A program made the position numbers and the translations under genes. DNA of 64,000 bases from Thioclava sediminum. GTDB taxonomy: Bacteria > Pseudomonadota > Alphaproteobacteria > Rhodobacterales > Rhodobacteraceae. The stretch lies in contig NZ_MPZV01000001.1 in the NCBI RefSeq assembly GCF_002020355.1, forward strand, positions 930,001 through 994,000, read 5' to 3'. The number at the start of each line of letters is the position of its first letter. Within the stretch, counting starts at the first letter, position 1. Below are positions 29,441 through 37,529 of the stretch, piece by piece. Under the pieces are notes generated by a model. The model ran no database searches, had not been told where the DNA came from, and was given only the letters and a program-made list of their open reading frames with translations.

Positions 29441-30496
29441 ATGTCAGACCCCGGACCGCATCGCGCCGACCACGCGGACCCCAAGCCGGCCGGAATGCGC
29501 GCGAAGGCCTCGCGCGAGCGGATTGCCTTCTGGCTGCCGATCGCGATCTCTGCGCTTCTGGTGCTGATCGCGCCCGATATTCTGCTGCTGGTCTTCGCGG
29601 GGCTTCTCGTCGCGGTCTTCCTGCGGATGGGCGGCAACGCCATCGCGCGCAGGCTGCATATCCGCGAAGGCTGGGGGCTCGCGCTCTATTCGATCATCTT
29701 GGTCTGCCTCGCGGTTCTGTTCTTTCTCTATGCCGCGCAGGGCCTGTCCGATCAGCTCGACCAGCTGACGACCGCCCTGCCCAAGGCGCTGAAACAGGTG
29801 CAGGACTTTATCGACTCGCATGGCTGGCTGCATTCGATCACGCGTTCGATCGACCTCGGCTCGATCGCCCCGTCGAGCAAGGGGGCCGCCACGACCGTGA
29901 TGATGTCGATCGGCGTGATCGGGAACGCGATGCTGATCCTGTTCATCGGTGTGTATGGCGCGGTGGAGCCGCAGCTCTATCGGCGCGGGATCGCCGCACT
30001 CTTCCCCTCTTCCAAGCGTGACTGGGTCGTCGCGAGCTTCGCGACCGGCTGGGCGGCGCTGTCGGGCTGGCTGTTTGCGCAGCTGATCTCAATGACGGTG
30101 ATCGGCCTACTGACCTTTGTCGGGCTGTGGCTGCTGAACGTGCCGCTGGCGGCGATCCTTGCGATCCTTGCAGGACTTCTGACCTTCATTCCGAATATCG
30201 GCCCGGTCCTGTCGGCGATCCCCGCCCTCGCGATGGGCCTGACGGTCAGCCCGATGACGATGCTTTGGGTCGTTGTCCTCTACCTCGCGGTGCAGGCGCT
30301 CGAGAGCAACCTGATCACGCCGCAGATTCAGGAAAAGGCGATGTCGCTGCCCCCTGCCCTCATCATCGCCTTCCAGCTTTTGATGGGGAGCTTCTTCGGT
30401 CTTCTCGGCCTTGCGCTCGCGACCCCGCTGCTGGCCGTTCTGATGATGATGACACGGCGCCACTACTTGCCGCTGATCAGGCCCGAGACCGCCTGA
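29441..30496 (+). CDS. AI-2E family transporter (TqsA/PerM-like membrane protein)
   Basis: ATG 29441 (MSDPGPHRADHADPK), GGAGAG upstream; 351 residues. Hydrophobic pattern matches the eight-helix family: two early helices, a long amphipathic/coil section (SDQLDQLTTALPKALKQVQD), then the conserved C-terminal helices with LTFIPNIGPVLSAIPALAMG, YLAVQALESNLITPQIQEKA and FFGLLGLALATPLLAVLMMM. Members are exporters or Na+/H+-linked permeases. Autoinducer transport is only one proposed role and should not be assumed. Confidence 0.92.
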   Translation: MSDPGPHRADHADPKPAGMRAKASRERIAFWLPIAISALLVLIAPDILLLVFAGLLVAVFLRMGGNAIARRLHIREGWGLALYSIILVCLAVLFFLYAAQGLSDQLDQLTTALPKALKQVQDFIDSHGWLHSITRSIDLGSIAPSSKGAATTVMMSIGVIGNAMLILFIGVYGAVEPQLYRRGIAALFPSSKRDWVVASFATGWAALSGWLFAQLISMTVIGLLTFVGLWLLNVPLAAILAILAGLLTFIPNIGPVLSAIPALAMGLTVSPMTMLWVVVLYLAVQALESNLITPQIQEKAMSLPPALIIAFQLLMGSFFGLLGLALATPLLAVLMMMTRRHYLPLIRPETA

Positions 30497-30529
30497 CCGC
30501 ACGCCCCTTTCCAACTTTCGGAGCCTCCC

Positions 30530-31339
30530 GTGACCATTTTCCTGATCTTCCTCGGCGCCGCCATCGTTGCGATCTCACTTTGGGACATTCTGCTCTGCGC
30601 GCTTGGTGCGGGCCAGTCCGGGGCAATCTCGCTGGCCGTCGCGCGGTTTGGCTTCAAGCGCATCCGGAGCTTCGGGCACACGCGGATCGCGCATCGCATC
30701 TGCGGCCCGGTGACGATGGCATGGCTCGGCGGCGTCTGGATCATCATGGTCGCGTTCGGCTGGAGCCTGATCTTCTTCGCCACGACCCGGTCTCTGGAGA
30801 CGACCAAGGGGCTCCCCGCGGCGAGCTTCGGTGACAGCCTCTCTTATGCGGGGCATCTGCTCTCGACGCTGGGTGGGGGCTACGCGACGCCCGCAGGCAC
30901 CGGCTGGTCGCTGATCTCGGTCATCACAGGGGTAACAGGGATGCTGGTGCTGACGCTCGCGGTGAGCTTCGTTTTCTCCACCACGCAGGCGGCGGCGCAG
31001 GGCCGTGCGGTGATGGCGCTGGCCGAGGTCTTCCCGCCCGGCTCCGACGAGTTCACCGGGCAGTTCCTGCCGCAATTATCAAGCTACGTGGCGCAGGTGA
31101 AATCCATCCCCTTCGCGCTGTTCTACAGCACCGCGAGACCCGAGCGCCGCCTGCCGCGCGGCATCTATCGGCTTTGGCACGACGACCGGCTCACCGAGGA
31201 TCAGCGCCGCGCACTGCGGATCGTCCTGCATGAATTTCCCGGGCTCGAAGGCGTCCCGCCCGAGCAGTTCGACGACACGCTCCTGCATTGGGCGAAGCGC
31301 CACGATCTGTGTCCACAGGACATGACGCGCCGCGCGTGA
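30530..31339 (+). CDS. Uncharacterised membrane protein, ion-channel-like
   Basis: The 269-residue protein starts at GTG 30530, 33 bp after the AI-2E gene. About four hydrophobic segments lie at residues 2-26, 60-84, 105-125 (shorter) and 128-150. The segment SYAGHLLSTLGGGYATP followed by a long helix resembles a pore helix and selectivity filter of the two-helix potassium channel (Ion_trans_2) fold, but without the TVGYG filter. A soluble C-terminal part of about 115 residues (starts TTQAAAQGRAVMALAEVFPP) has no recognised motif. Operon position suggests a shared envelope role with the AI-2E protein. Confidence 0.6.
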   Translation: MTIFLIFLGAAIVAISLWDILLCALGAGQSGAISLAVARFGFKRIRSFGHTRIAHRICGPVTMAWLGGVWIIMVAFGWSLIFFATTRSLETTKGLPAASFGDSLSYAGHLLSTLGGGYATPAGTGWSLISVITGVTGMLVLTLAVSFVFSTTQAAAQGRAVMALAEVFPPGSDEFTGQFLPQLSSYVAQVKSIPFALFYSTARPERRLPRGIYRLWHDDRLTEDQRRALRIVLHEFPGLEGVPPEQFDDTLLHWAKRHDLCPQDMTRRA

Positions 31340-31375
31340 TGCGGTGCGTACAGATGATCTGACGGCAAACGCGGC

Positions 31376-32134
31376 TTAGCCGAAGGGCGCGATCTCGAAC
31401 CCGGCGCCGGTCAAATGCCCGCGCAGCGCACGCGCCATCGCAAGCGCCTCCGCCCCGTCGCCATGCAGGCAGACCGTGTCGATCTTGCAGGGGATTTCCT
31501 TGCCGGACGCGGTCACGATCGCACCTTTGCGCAGCATCGTCTCGATCCGCGCGCCGACCTCTTCGGCGTCGTGCAGAACCGCACCAGCTTTCGAGCGCGC
31601 CACCAGCGAGGCGTCGTCCTCATAGGCGCGATCGGCGAAAATCTCGCCCGCCCAATTGGCCTGCAAGTCGCGCGCGACCTGCTCCATCGCGGTTTGCGGC
31701 AGCACGACGAGGATGATGTCGGGCTGCACCTTCAGCGCCGCTGCATAGCAGGCGCGGGCGATCTCGGCATTCTCCGAGGCCATGTTCGACAGCGCCCCGT
31801 GCAGCTTGAAATGCCGCACCGCGCCGCCCGCCGCGCGGGCCATCGCCTGCGCCGCGCCCAGTTGATAGGTCACCAGATTGGTCAGTTCCTCGGCGCTGAG
31901 GTTAAGGCGACGACGCCCAAAGCCCTGCAGATCGGCAAAGCCCGGATGCGCGCCGATGCCGACGTCATTGGCCACCGCCGCGCGCATCGTCTGCGCCATC
32001 ACATCCGGATCGCCCGCGTGGAACCCGCAGGCGACATTGGCCGAGGAGATCACCTCCATCAGCGCCGCGTCGTTGCCCATGACCCACGGGCCGAAGCTTT
32101 CGCCGATATCGGCGTTCAGGTCGATCTTAGCCAT
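31376..32134 (-). CDS. pxpA: 5-oxoprolinase subunit A (LamB/YcsF family)
   Basis: The 252-residue protein starts KIDLNADIGESFGPW, the hallmark of the family, followed by SSANVACGFHAGDPDVM, GIGAHPGFADLQGFGRR and VRHFKLHGALSNMASENAE; the end has CLHGDGAEALAMARALR. With PxpB and PxpC it hydrolyses 5-oxoproline to glutamate using ATP. The start overlaps the pxpC stop by 8 bases. It is the last gene of pxpBCA. Confidence 0.95.
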   Translation of the reverse strand: MAKIDLNADIGESFGPWVMGNDAALMEVISSANVACGFHAGDPDVMAQTMRAAVANDVGIGAHPGFADLQGFGRRRLNLSAEELTNLVTYQLGAAQAMARAAGGAVRHFKLHGALSNMASENAEIARACYAAALKVQPDIILVVLPQTAMEQVARDLQANWAGEIFADRAYEDDASLVARSKAGAVLHDAEEVGARIETMLRKGAIVTASGKEIPCKIDTVCLHGDGAEALAMARALRGHLTGAGFEIAPFG

Positions 32135-33158
32135 TCTCTTCCTCCAACTCGCGCCCTACCGTCACGCCACTGATCAATTGGTAGCCGAGCAGGTCATGGA
32201 TGTCGTGCGGATCGCGGATCAGCGGGCGCAGCTTGGCGCGTTGCGCCTGCAGTTGCGTCTCCCAGCGCGGCGCCAGCGCGTCGGCCTCGTCCAACGTCAC
32301 GGCTTTGAACCGCAGCTTCGTCCCCGGCGCGGCCTGGGCTACGCGCGGCAGATCGCAGGGCAGCACGGTGCCAATCCGAGGATAGCCGCCGATGGTCTGG
32401 CATTCGGCGAGCAGCACATAGGGCGTGCCCGCCCCGGTCATCTGGATATCGCCCTCGAAGATCACGTCCGAGGCGAGCCCCTCGGCCTTGTCCGAGGTCA
32501 ACGCCGGCGCATCGCTTTCGAGCGCCACGCCCTGACGATTGCCCTGCCGTGCGCGGGTGAATTCGGTCGTGGTGAGCCGCGCGAAGGTATCCTCGTCGAA
32601 CAGGCCCGTCTGCGGCCCCGGGATGATCCGCAGCGTGCCACCCGAGAAACGGTCGTCCTGTGTGAGAACCATCGCGGGCGCGTCAGGCTCGGGGTCCACG
32701 CCCAGCGGCAGGCGCGCACCTGATTCCAGCGCCGACCCGATCCCGGCGGCGAGATGCGCCGAGCGGCTGCCCAGCACTACGGGTGTCTCGATCCCGCCCG
32801 CGAAGGTGAGATAGCCGAACATGCCTGTACGCGCGGCACCGATCGACAGCACCTCGCCCGGTTCCATTCTGTGGCTCGCGCCCCAGCGCAGGGGGCGTCC
32901 GTCAAGCTCCGCCTGCATCGGCGCCCCGGTCAGCGCGATCCGCGTCGGGGCGGTGACCTCGAACCGCCCGCCGCTCACCGCCATTTCCAGCGCAGAAAGC
33001 GGGCTGCGCGATCCCAGTAGCGCCGCCGCCTCGACCAGTGCCAGCGGATCGACTGCACCACCGCGCGAGATGCCTTGCGCCATGCGTCCGGGGCGGCCCA
33101 TGTCTTGCACGCTCACGCTTGGCCCAAGGGCGCGCAGGATCACTGATCCGCCGCTCAT
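32127..33158 (-). CDS. pxpC: 5-oxoprolinase subunit C (KipA / biotin-dependent carboxyltransferase fold)
   Basis: Start ATG 33158 overlaps the pxpB stop (ATGA); 343 residues. N-terminal landmarks are ILRALGPSVSVQDMGRPG and GISRGGAVDPLALVEA; later LTFAGGIETPVVLGSRSAH, RIIPGPQTGLFDE and GYPRIGTVLPCDLPRVAQ. It is the AHS2-domain partner of PxpB. A much longer upstream extension in frame is an artefact of reading through pxpB. Confidence 0.95.
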   Translation of the reverse strand: MSGGSVILRALGPSVSVQDMGRPGRMAQGISRGGAVDPLALVEAAALLGSRSPLSALEMAVSGGRFEVTAPTRIALTGAPMQAELDGRPLRWGASHRMEPGEVLSIGAARTGMFGYLTFAGGIETPVVLGSRSAHLAAGIGSALESGARLPLGVDPEPDAPAMVLTQDDRFSGGTLRIIPGPQTGLFDEDTFARLTTTEFTRARQGNRQGVALESDAPALTSDKAEGLASDVIFEGDIQMTGAGTPYVLLAECQTIGGYPRIGTVLPCDLPRVAQAAPGTKLRFKAVTLDEADALAPRWETQLQAQRAKLRPLIRDPHDIHDLLGYQLISGVTVGRELEEENG

Positions 33159-33925
33159 GACCGCACCTCGCAGCGCGCGCCGCCCATCGGATCGCCCGCT
33201 TTCAAAAGCGCGTCCATCTCGGTGCCGGAGACCGGCGCGAGGCGAACCTCGTCGCCCGCATGCAGCGGCACCGGGTCGGATTGGTCGGGGCGGAATACGT
33301 CGAAGGCGGTCCGCGCGATCTGGTGCCAGCCGGTGGGCGAGGCATTCGCGAACAGAACGAGCTGGCGCACCGCCACGCAGAGCGCGCCTTTCGGAACGCG
33401 CGGGTTCAGTTCGGAGCGGCGCGCGAGATTCCAATGCTCGGGCAGCAGGCCGAGATAGGGCTGACCGGGCGCGAAGCCGATGGCGAGGACACTCAGCGGG
33501 GTCGCGGTGATCTCGTCGATCGCCGCCTGAGGGGAAAGACCCGCAAGCTTCGCCGCCCCTTCCAGATCGGGGCCGTGGTCGCCCCCGAACGCCACGGGCA
33601 GATGCCAGACACGCTGCGCGGGATGCGGCGCCGCACTTTGCCAATCGGCCTCGGACAGCAGGGTCTCCAACCGCTGAGCCATCTCGGTCCGCGTCACGGC
33701 CTCCGGATCGAAGCGCAGCAGAACCGATACGAGGCTCGGGACGATCTCGCGCACCCCCGGCAAATCGCTTTCCGTCACGCGCTGATGAAAGCTCTGCGCT
33801 GCCGCTATCGCGGTGGGCTCGGCAACCAGCGCGAACCGCACGAGCAGCCCGTTCCCGCCAGCCGGCAAAATCTGCGGCCGATGCGCTTGGGCCGTTCCGG
33901 GCCGCAATGCTTCTTCGAGCGTCAT
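33155..33925 (-). CDS. pxpB: 5-oxoprolinase subunit B (KipI family)
   Basis: The 256-residue AHS1-domain protein has LPAGGNGLLVRFALV near the start, LSVLAIGFAPGQPYLGLLP, NPRVPKGALCVAVRQ and NASPTGWHQIARTAFDVF, all typical of KipI/PxpB. The N-terminal 15 residues before the domain are variable. It is first in pxpBCA and divergent from the TRAP transporter; the 135-bp gap contains a palindrome and overlapping promoter-like elements. Confidence 0.94.
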   Translation of the reverse strand: MTLEEALRPGTAQAHRPQILPAGGNGLLVRFALVAEPTAIAAAQSFHQRVTESDLPGVREIVPSLVSVLLRFDPEAVTRTEMAQRLETLLSEADWQSAAPHPAQRVWHLPVAFGGDHGPDLEGAAKLAGLSPQAAIDEITATPLSVLAIGFAPGQPYLGLLPEHWNLARRSELNPRVPKGALCVAVRQLVLFANASPTGWHQIARTAFDVFRPDQSDPVPLHAGDEVRLAPVSGTEMDALLKAGDPMGGARCEVRS

Positions 33926-33970
33926 GTCAGGGCATCTCCACTGGCTCAGACCGCGATTTAAAAAGTTATC

Positions 33971-34007
33971 GTTGACTTTGATTTCATTTTACTGACAATT
34001 TGTCAAC
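33971..34007. promoter_or_regulatory. Divergent promoter/operator between pxpBCA and the TRAP genes
   Basis: The palindrome TGACAA-T-TTGTCA (33993-34005) lies in an AT-rich gap. Rightward, TTGACT (33972-33977) is spaced 16-17 nt from an ACAATT-like -10 inside the palindrome. Leftward, TTGACA (34006-34001) is part of the same palindrome. GTTGAC (33971) and GTCAAC (34002) form a wider inverted repeat. The MarR-type regulator at 36961-37470 is the obvious candidate ligand-responsive repressor. Confidence 0.6.
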
Positions 34008-34060
34008 GTTATGAAAAGGAGGCGGACACGAATTCCGCCGCGACCCGACAGGAGAGAGAT

Positions 34061-35026
34061 ATGATCAGATTTGCTGCAAGCTTCGCGGTTGCGCTGGGGC
34101 TGGGCACGGCCGTTCAGGCGCAGAGCTGGGACATGCCGACGCCTTATGGCGACACCACCTTCCACACCGTGAACATCCGCGATTTCGCCGAGGACGTGTC
34201 GAAAGCGACCGACGGCAAGCTGGAGATCAAGGTCCATTCCGCGGGCTCGCTGTTCCCGCATTCCGAGATCAAGAATGCCGTGCGTTCGGGTCAGGTACCG
34301 CTCGGGGAATTCTTCCTCTCGACGCTCTCGAACGAGGATCTGGCTTTCGGCGTCGACAGCCAGCCCTTCCTCGCCACCAGCTACGATCAGGCCGAAAAGC
34401 TGTGGGAGGCGCAGAAGCCCGTCATCACCAAACTTCTCGACAAGCAAGGCCTGATGCCGCTGTTCTCGGTGCCGTGGCCGGCGCAGGGGCTTTATACCAA
34501 TGGCGAGATCAAATCCGTAGACGACCTCGCGGGGCTGCGCTTCCGTGCCTATAACCCGGCGCTGGAAGAGTTTGCGACGCTCGCCAAAGCGGCGCCCGTG
34601 CAGGTCGAAGCGGTCGACATTCCGCAGGCCTTCTCGACCGGTCAGCTGCAGGCGATGATCACCTCGCCCTCGACCGGTGCGAATTCCAAGGCGTGGGACT
34701 TCGTCGACACCTACACCAAGATCGACGCCTGGCTGCCCAAGAACATCGTCGTGGTGAACAAGCGCGCCTTCGACCGCCTGAGCGAAGACGAGCAGAAGGC
34801 CGTGATGGATGCCGCCGCCACCGCGCAGACCCGCGGTTGGGAAATGTCGCAGAAAGAGGCCGCCGAGAAGACCGCCGTGATGAAGGAAAACGGTATGGCG
34901 ATCGTGGATCCGAGCCCCGAGCTGGAAGAAGGGCTGAAGAAGATTGGCGACGAGATGCTGGCGAGCTGGAAAGAGAAAGCCAGCCCCGACGCGCTTGAGG
35001 TTCTCAAGACCTATCAGGGCAACTGA
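34061..35026 (+). CDS. dctP: TRAP transporter substrate-binding protein (DctP)
   Basis: The 321-residue DctP-family protein has a signal peptide ending near VQAQS. Landmarks are DGKLEIKVHSAGSLFPHSEI, VRSGQVPLGEFFLS and VDDLAGLRFRAYNP with the conserved Arg that binds the ligand carboxylate, then VEAVDIPQAFSTGQLQAMIT. AGGAGAGAG precedes the start. Because it is divergent from pxpBCA, 5-oxoproline or a related acid is a reasonable ligand guess, unproven. A hairpin-plus-T element follows before dctQ. Confidence 0.94.
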   Translation: MIRFAASFAVALGLGTAVQAQSWDMPTPYGDTTFHTVNIRDFAEDVSKATDGKLEIKVHSAGSLFPHSEIKNAVRSGQVPLGEFFLSTLSNEDLAFGVDSQPFLATSYDQAEKLWEAQKPVITKLLDKQGLMPLFSVPWPAQGLYTNGEIKSVDDLAGLRFRAYNPALEEFATLAKAAPVQVEAVDIPQAFSTGQLQAMITSPSTGANSKAWDFVDTYTKIDAWLPKNIVVVNKRAFDRLSEDEQKAVMDAAATAQTRGWEMSQKEAAEKTAVMKENGMAIVDPSPELEEGLKKIGDEMLASWKEKASPDALEVLKTYQGN

Positions 35027-35039
35027 GCCCGCCCGATCC

Positions 35040-35073
35040 GGCCCTTCCGCGTCCCGCGCGGGAGGGCCTTTTT
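35040..35073 (+). terminator. Stem-loop with T5 between dctP and dctQ (leaky terminator)
   Basis: GGCCCTTCCGCG (35040-35051) pairs with CGCGGGAGGGCC (35057-35068) with one G-T wobble and is followed by TTTTT. Because dctQM follow directly, it probably acts as an attenuator favouring dctP. Confidence 0.75.
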
Positions 35074-35112
35074 CGATGCTCATCCCCATTTCAAGCGTTC
35101 GGAGCTTTCGCC

Positions 35113-35637
35113 ATGCGTCGCCTGCTCGATCAGGTCTATCTTCTGTCCGGAGGGATCGCGGCCGTCTCGATCCTCGCGATCTGCCTGCTGGTCACGGCAC
35201 AGGTCGGGCTGAACGTGCTCGCCCGTCTGGGCGGGCCCGCCCTCTCCTACACGATCCCGTCCTATGCCGATTTCGCGGGCTACTTCCTCGCGACGGCAAG
35301 CTTCATGGCGCTGGCCCATACGCTGCGCCACGGCAGCCATATCCGCGTCAATCTCGTGCTGACCCGCCTGCCCGCGCGCGGCCAATGGGTGGCCGAGATC
35401 GTGGCGCTCGCGCTTGGCTTCGTGGCCAGCGTCTACGCTGTGTGGTTCGCGACCTCGCTGATGCTCGAGAGCCTGCATTACGGCGATATGTCCACCGGCA
35501 TCGTCGCGATCCCGATCTGGATCCCGCAATGCACGATGGTGGTGGGGCTGGGTCTTCTGGCGCTCGCCTTCCTCGACACGCTGATCGAGAGCATCCGCGC
35601 CAAGCGCCCCGTGCTCGTCGATGATGTTTCGGAGTAA
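35113..35637 (+). CDS. dctQ: TRAP transporter small permease (DctQ)
   Basis: The 174-residue protein has four hydrophobic segments and the conserved DctQ stretch ATASFMALAHTLRHGSHIRVN (first 20 residues shown to N omitted elsewhere), ending LDTLIESIRAKRPV. It assembles with DctM in the inner membrane. It is separated from dctM by 3 bp and from dctP by the hairpin. Confidence 0.92.
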   Translation: MRRLLDQVYLLSGGIAAVSILAICLLVTAQVGLNVLARLGGPALSYTIPSYADFAGYFLATASFMALAHTLRHGSHIRVNLVLTRLPARGQWVAEIVALALGFVASVYAVWFATSLMLESLHYGDMSTGIVAIPIWIPQCTMVVGLGLLALAFLDTLIESIRAKRPVLVDDVSE

Positions 35638-35640
35638 ACC

Positions 35641-36942
35641 ATGTCCGATCCAATGACCTTCGCAATTCTTCTGGGCCTGCTTCTCGTGCTTCTTGCGGGC
35701 GGCGTCTGGGTGGCGCTGTCGCTCTTGATCGTGGCGCTGGCGGGGCTGGCCTTCTTCTCCGGCGCGCCGACCGGGCTGGTGATGGCGACCACGCTTTGGG
35801 GCCACAGCCATAGCTGGCCGCTGGCCGCGCTGCCCCTGTTCATCCTGATGGGAGAAATCCTGCTCCGCTCACGGCTGTCCGAGGATATGTTCTCCGGCCT
35901 CGCCCCGTGGCTTGGGCGCGCGCCGGGCCGCTTGCTGCATGTGAACGTGCTGGGCTGCGCGATCTTCGCCGCCGTTTCGGGCTCGTCGGCGGCAACAGCA
36001 GCCACGATCGGGCGGATGTCGGTGCCCGAGCTCACCCGCCGCGGCTATCCCGAGAGCCTGATCCTCGGCACGCTGGCGGGCTCGGCCACGCTGGGCTTCC
36101 TGATCCCGCCCTCGGTGATCCTGATCGTCTATGGCGTCGCGACCGAGCAATCCATCGCGCGGCTCTTCATCGCGGGCATCCTGCCGGGGCTGATGCTGGT
36201 GAGCATGTTCGGCGGCTATGTCGCGCTGCGGGCGTGGATGAACCCTGCGTCGATCCCGCGCGAGGACATCACCCTGAACCTGCGCGAGAAGCTGCGGGCC
36301 TCGCGTCGCCTGATCCCGATCGTGGTTCTGATCGGCGGCGTGATCGGTTCGATCTATACCGGCGTCGCCTCGCCCACCGATGCGGCGGCCGTGGGCGTGG
36401 TCTTCTCGGTGATCCTTGCGATGGCGACGGGCAGCTTCCGCTGGCGCGACTTCAAGGAGGCGCTGTTCTCGGCCACCCGCACCAGCGCGATGATCGCCTT
36501 CATCCTGCTGGCGGCCTCGGTGCTGTCGGTCTCGATGGGGTTCACCGGCATCCCGCGCAACCTCGCGGCGTGGATCGGCACGTTCGGGCTGTCGCCGATG
36601 ACGCTTCTAGCGGTGCTGACGGTGTTCTTCATCCTGCTGGGCTGCTTCCTCGACGGGATCTCGGTTGTGGTGCTCACCACCTCGATCATCCTGCCGATGG
36701 TGGAGGCCGCCGGGATCGACCCGCTGTGGTTCGGCATCTACCTCGTGCTGGTCGTCGAGATGAGCCAGATCACCCCGCCCGTGGGCTTCAACCTCTTCGT
36801 GATCCAGGGGCTGACCGGCTACAACATCCTCAAGGTCGCCCGCGCGGCATTGCCCTTCTTCGGGCTGCTGTTGCTGGCGGTGCTGCTGATCACGCTGGTG
36901 CCGGGGATCGTGACCTACCTGCCCTCGCTGATGGGCAACTGA
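35641..36942 (+). CDS. dctM: TRAP transporter large permease (DctM)
   Basis: The 433-residue protein of about 12 hydrophobic segments shows DctM landmarks LPLFILMGEILLRSRLSED, AAVSGSSAATAATIGRMSVP, GSATLGFLIPPSVILIVYG, TPVASPTDAAAVGVVFSVI-like SPTDAAAVGVV and EMSQITPPVGFNLFVIQG. It is the Na+-coupled transport subunit. The gene ends 18 bp before the convergent MarR-type gene. Confidence 0.94.
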   Translation: MSDPMTFAILLGLLLVLLAGGVWVALSLLIVALAGLAFFSGAPTGLVMATTLWGHSHSWPLAALPLFILMGEILLRSRLSEDMFSGLAPWLGRAPGRLLHVNVLGCAIFAAVSGSSAATAATIGRMSVPELTRRGYPESLILGTLAGSATLGFLIPPSVILIVYGVATEQSIARLFIAGILPGLMLVSMFGGYVALRAWMNPASIPREDITLNLREKLRASRRLIPIVVLIGGVIGSIYTGVASPTDAAAVGVVFSVILAMATGSFRWRDFKEALFSATRTSAMIAFILLAASVLSVSMGFTGIPRNLAAWIGTFGLSPMTLLAVLTVFFILLGCFLDGISVVVLTTSIILPMVEAAGIDPLWFGIYLVLVVEMSQITPPVGFNLFVIQGLTGYNILKVARAALPFFGLLLLAVLLITLVPGIVTYLPSLMGN

Positions 36943-36952
36943 CCGAACCGAC

Positions 36953-36980
36953 GCGCGGCCTCAGAGCGAGGAGGCCGCGC
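36953..36980. terminator. Hairpin between convergent dctM and MarR-type gene
   Basis: Perfect 10-bp inverted repeat GCGCGGCCTC (36953-36962) and GAGGCCGCGC (36971-36980), 8-nt loop, overlapping the 3' end of the regulator gene. No T-tract on either strand, so it may stop or stabilise transcripts from both sides only weakly. Confidence 0.4.
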
Positions 36981-37470
36981 GGCTCGCCTGATCGTAATAG
37001 CCCGACAGCACGCGCAGGGCCGAGGCGATCTCACGCAGATCCTCGCCCGCCATGCCGCCTTTCTGGATCGGCTCGAGCAGGCATTCCTCGCGCACTTTGC
37101 GATAGCGTTCGCACAGCTCGCGCCCGCTTTCCGAGGTGCGGTAGAACACTTCCTTGCCGCGCTTCTCGGAGTCCAGCAGCCCCAGCTTCAACAGCTTGCG
37201 CAGCGCATAATTGACCGTATGCGTGTCCTCGATATTGAGCAGGAAGGTGATGTCGTTGAGCCGCTTTTCGCGGTCGCGGTGATTGGTGTTGTGCAGCACG
37301 AGGATTTCGAGCGGCGACAGCTCCATCCCCGAAGCCGCCATGCAGCGCTGCATCCATCGCGCGAAGGAGTTGTAGGCGATGATCATCCCGTATTCGAATT
37401 CCGAGGCTTCCCAGCCCGGCCCTTCGGCCAGATGGCGGGATGAGACGATGCGGCGTTCTCCTGCGGGCAT
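36961..37470 (-). CDS. MarR-type winged-helix regulator
   Basis: The 169-residue protein has a winged-helix core: AASGMELSPLEILVLHNTNH, ITFLLNIEDTHTVNYALRKL as the recognition-helix region, LGLLDSEKRGKEVFYRTSES as the wing, and a C-terminal dimerisation helix. Sequence resembles the winged-helix MarR-like proteins found next to TRAP and catabolic operons. It is convergent with dctM. I infer that it controls the pxp/TRAP divergent promoter, 3 kb away. Its own upstream region has TGACA-type half sites near 37520. Confidence 0.85.
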   Translation of the reverse strand: MPAGERRIVSSRHLAEGPGWEASEFEYGMIIAYNSFARWMQRCMAASGMELSPLEILVLHNTNHRDREKRLNDITFLLNIEDTHTVNYALRKLLKLGLLDSEKRGKEVFYRTSESGRELCERYRKVREECLLEPIQKGGMAGEDLREIASALRVLSGYYDQASRAASSL

Positions 37471-37529
37471 GAGCGGCGCTCTCCTTTCGTGCGTTTACGC
37501 CCTCACCTTATAGACATTTCGCTGACATT

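Noticed and set aside
32127-33644. 505-codon reading of pxpC
   Set aside because: The extra N-terminal part is an out-of-frame reading through pxpB; ATG 33158 overlaps the pxpB stop and begins the conserved domain.
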